From Bradyrhizobium oligotrophicum S58 (lineage in GTDB: Bacteria > Pseudomonadota > Alphaproteobacteria > Rhizobiales > Xanthobacteraceae), in assembly GCF_000344805.1 (NCBI RefSeq), contig NC_020453.1, positions 4,063,001 through 4,127,000 of the forward strand: a DNA stretch of 64,000 nucleotides, read 5' to 3'. The stretch's first letter is position 1, and every line of letters begins with the position of its first letter. The notes under the pieces are model-generated. The model saw only the letters and a program-made list of their open reading frames with translations. It was not told where the DNA came from and made no database searches. The position numbers and the translations under genes were made by a program. Shown one piece after another: positions 62,737-64,000 of the stretch.

Positions 62737-63594
62737 ATGCGATCCATCAAGCAGCCCGGCACGCCGATCGCTGAACGCATCCAATGGGTGGAGGCACGCG
62801 GACGCGCTTTCACGTTCATGCTGGAGCAGGGCTTGCCGCTGCTGGAGGCCGCGCGCCGCGGCTTTGCGGCCCAAGGCTTTGCCGGCGGCGTGCTCGACAT
62901 CAGAGGCGGCGCGCTCGGCCCCTTCGCCTATGTGATGCCGGCGCTGTCGAAGACGCCGGATCATGCCGCGTTCTACAGCGACACCTATCGTCCGCCTGGC
63001 ATCACGCGGCTGTCGACCGCGACGATGACGCTCGGCGTGCGCGACGGCGCGCCGTTCTTCCATTGCCATGCGCTGTGGACGGAGGAGGGCGGCCGCGCCG
63101 GCGGCGGGCACATCCTGCCGGAGGAGACCATCGTCGCCGAGCCGTTCGAGGTCGCCGCGTTCGGGCTCGATGGCGCGATCTTCACGGCAGAGCCGGACGT
63201 CGAGACCGGCTTCAAGCTGTTCGGCCCGGTGGTGGCCGCAAAGAGCGGCGCCACGACGGATCGCCGCGCCTTCGCGCTGCGGCTGCGGCCGAACCAGGAT
63301 TTCGCCGGCTGCCTCGAGGCGTTCTGCCGTTCCCTTGATATCAGCAGCGCACGCATCCGCGGCGGCGTTGGCTCGACCATCGGCGCACGGTTCGAAGACG
63401 GCATCGTCGTCGAGCCGTTCGCGACCGAGCTAACCATCACTTCGGGAGCGATCGCGCCCGGCGCCGACGGCCTCGAAGCGGTGCTCGACGTCGCGCTGGT
63501 CGACTACACCGGCGCACTCGCCCAGGGCCGCCTCGTCCGCGGCGACAACCCGGTGCTGATGACGATGGAGCTGGTGCTGGAGGTCGTGGCGTAA
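62737..63594 (+). CDS. Tandem PPC (DUF296) domain protein
   Basis: A 285-aa protein with two PPC-like halves. The first (residues about 22-145) has H109-x-H111 in FFHCHALWTEEGG and the GGGH125 segment, likely zinc ligands as in single-domain PPC proteins. The second (residues about 177-283) keeps the fold pattern (FALRLRPNQDFAGCLEAFC, IRGGVGSTIGARFEDG) but not the histidines. PPC domains occur in plant AHL proteins and in small bacterial trimers. It is coupled to the acyl-CoA synthetase gene; function unknown. Confidence 0.72.
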   Translation: MRSIKQPGTPIAERIQWVEARGRAFTFMLEQGLPLLEAARRGFAAQGFAGGVLDIRGGALGPFAYVMPALSKTPDHAAFYSDTYRPPGITRLSTATMTLGVRDGAPFFHCHALWTEEGGRAGGGHILPEETIVAEPFEVAAFGLDGAIFTAEPDVETGFKLFGPVVAAKSGATTDRRAFALRLRPNQDFAGCLEAFCRSLDISSARIRGGVGSTIGARFEDGIVVEPFATELTITSGAIAPGADGLEAVLDVALVDYTGALAQGRLVRGDNPVLMTMELVLEVVA

Positions 63595-63669
63595 CGCGGT
63601 CGCGGCGGTGGCCGATGCGGCCGCGATGTGCGAGATGTCCCGCGATGTCACTGGAGTTGTGAAGGCGTC

Positions 63670-64000
63670 ATGGCGAGGAAGCAACGCGAGATCCGGCTGC
63701 CGGCACCGTATCTGAAACGGCTGTGGCTCGATCCGGCCAAGATTGCCGATCGCGCCGCCTATCCGTTCTGCCTGCCGTTCCTGCAGGACGAATTCGAGCT
63801 GAGCTTCACGAGCGCGATCACCATTATCGTTGGCGAGAACGGCACCGGCAAGTCGACCCTGCTCGAAGGCATCGCGGCGCTGGCCGGCTATGACGAAGCC
63901 GGCGGCGGCAAGGGCTATAGGCCGGTCGATCATGGTCGTGCGGTCGAGCGCATGGGCGGTGCGCTCGGCGCCGCGTTCCGCGCGAGCTGGCTGCCCAGGA
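63670..64000 (+). CDS. AAA/ABC-type ATPase, N-terminal part
   Basis: The window ends inside this gene; 110 residues are visible. It begins MARKQREIRLPAPYLKRLWLD, then YPFCLPFLQDEFELSFTSAITIIVGENGTGKSTLLEGIAALAG with a clear Walker A (GENGTGKST). The arrangement is that of stand-alone AAA ATPases related to SMC/ABC heads (COG3910-like), not transport ATPases. GAAGGCG precedes the ATG. Function and full length are unknown. Confidence 0.8.
   Translation, partial: MARKQREIRLPAPYLKRLWLDPAKIADRAAYPFCLPFLQDEFELSFTSAITIIVGENGTGKSTLLEGIAALAGYDEAGGGKGYRPVDHGRAVERMGGALGAAFRASWLPR

Overview
The window is a GC-rich chromosomal segment of an alphaproteobacterium, most probably Bradyrhizobium or a close relative in the Nitrobacteraceae. 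This rests on the conserved housekeeping gene order, the codon usage, an IlvD/TatABC/ScpAB/SurE-Pcm-NlpD/YajC-SecDF backbone, DUF1127 mini-proteins and several families of short palindromic intergenic repeats typical of that group. No rRNA, tRNA, CRISPR array, transposase, integrase or phage gene was seen.

Layout. (1) 1-3.7 kb: the tail of a Bug-family solute-binding protein, ilvD, a secreted Sel1-repeat protein and a GNAT acetyltransferase. (2) 3.8-16.8 kb: a nitrogen-scavenging cluster on one strand. It has an AmiC-like ligand-binding protein with no export signal, a five-gene urea/short-chain-amide ABC transporter (Tat-exported binding protein, two permeases, two ATPases), an amidase-signature hydrolase coupled to a small ABM-fold protein, and a complete urease operon in the order ureE-F-AB-C-G-D with fused gamma/beta subunits and a divergent alpha subunit. 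The logic is uptake of an amide or ureide, cytoplasmic hydrolysis, and release of ammonia. (3) 16.7-26.1 kb: accessory genes: class A beta-lactamase, exonuclease III, aldo/keto reductase, a two-component styrene/indole-type monooxygenase with divergent LysR regulator, a membrane protein, a metallophosphoesterase, and a TetR regulator with a clear operator facing an amidohydrolase-fold gene. (4) 26.1-27.3 kb: non-coding debris with a PBP1A C-terminal remnant, a 58-bp duplication and a long hairpin element. (5) 27.3-51.3 kb: a hybrid histidine kinase followed by the conserved backbone erpA, dgt, argS, SPOR protein, nagZ, scpA, scpB, tatABC, serS, surE, pcm, nlpD-like, DUF815 ATPase, yajC, secD, secF, then homologues of the mitochondrial complex I assembly factors NDUFAF3 and NDUFAF6. 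(6) 51.3-64 kb: two TauD-like dioxygenase paralogues (one lacking the iron-binding segment), a kinase fused to an acyl-CoA-synthetase C-terminal domain, trmFO, two DUF1127 mini-genes, a MltB-type transglycosylase, DUF2189, DUF3597, GNAT and DUF3828 proteins, an acyl-CoA synthetase coupled to a tandem PPC-domain protein, and the start of an AAA/ABC-type ATPase.

Best candidates for something new: the amide-transporter/amidase/divergent-urease island taken as one pathway; the kinase-ANL fusion that has lost the catalytic lysine; the in-frame-deleted dioxygenase paralogue; and the 105-bp hairpin element beside the PBP1A remnant. All functional statements come from reading the sequence and from family knowledge; no database search was possible.
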